Shown piece by piece: positions 63,919 to 64,000 of a stretch of DNA of 64,000 nucleotides. The DNA is from Aquimonas sp. GTDB taxonomy: Bacteria; Pseudomonadota; Gammaproteobacteria; Xanthomonadales; Xanthomonadaceae. Position 1 is the first letter of the stretch. The number at the start of each line of letters is the position of its first letter. The notes under the pieces were generated by a model. The model was not told where the DNA came from. It made no database searches and worked only from the letters and a program-made list of their open reading frames with translations. The stretch lies in assembly GCA_022241605.1 (NCBI GenBank), contig JAKOMQ010000004.1, positions 1 to 64,000 on the forward strand. The letters run 5' to 3'. The translations under genes were made by a program, and so were the position numbers.

Positions 63919-64000
63919 GTTGAGACCTTTCTGCATCGGGAGGCGTCCAGTGTAGGGAGTGCCGGCGGCTGCGGGGAGTCGGTATCCCGCCCGCGCTTGG

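Overview
The window is a high-GC (roughly two-thirds G+C by eye) stretch of a gammaproteobacterial chromosome. The best guess is Lysobacteraceae/Xanthomonadales: the OleA active-site spacing is that of the Xanthomonas enzyme, cysJIH is followed by a fused cysG, the operon order atpIBEFHAGDC is typical, intergenic GGGATTC-type repeats are abundant, and one secreted protein ends in an FEDGFE-type tail. No rRNA, tRNA or CRISPR array was seen.

Left end (1-5566): a lower-GC accessory island behind the 3' end of priA. A partial IS3-family element has cut off the antitoxin in front of a PIN toxin. Two minus-strand modules follow. One holds a coiled-coil, possibly nuclease, protein. The other holds an unknown helical protein plus a HExxH putative metallopeptidase. 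Both modules have the same architecture: a related ~280 bp 5' leader (1932-2215 and 5285-5565) and a related 53 bp repeat downstream (820-872 and 2518-2570). This is the part most likely to be an undescribed system, possibly defence cassettes.

5567-28761: mostly housekeeping genes. They include priA, an inverted pair of DnaA boxes, a sigma-region-4-like/TM/DUF3106 fusion, a MATE exporter, sppA, a solitary oleA, pepN, a PLP-dependent dehydratase, an Atm1-type ABC exporter, an XRE/membrane-protein pair, an alpha/beta hydrolase, and a minus-strand sulfur operon (rhodanese, cysteine synthase, YeeE/YedE transporter). Decayed DNA is interspersed: a frameshifted DUF3667-like gene cut by a MITE-like element, and a nonsense-bearing fragment of an Atm1 paralogue that abuts the YeeE stop.

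28967-43074: a secreted repeat/propeller protein, two adjacent diguanylate cyclases (RsbRD/PAS-GGDEF and TPR-TM-GGEEF), a second MITE-like copy, and the assimilatory sulfate/sulfite block cysJ-cysI-cysH-cysG, with REP-like palindromes crowded around the cysG start.

43448-64000: an RND efflux pair translationally coupled to a TrmH-type methyltransferase, bioD, a free methionine-(R)-sulfoxide reductase, a TfoX C-terminal domain protein, rnk, a DUF1415 protein, the full ATP synthase operon with its own sigma70-like promoter and terminator (three of its junctions carry GGGATTC repeats), a CPA-type antiporter, a DUF2141 protein, comM and ubiK.
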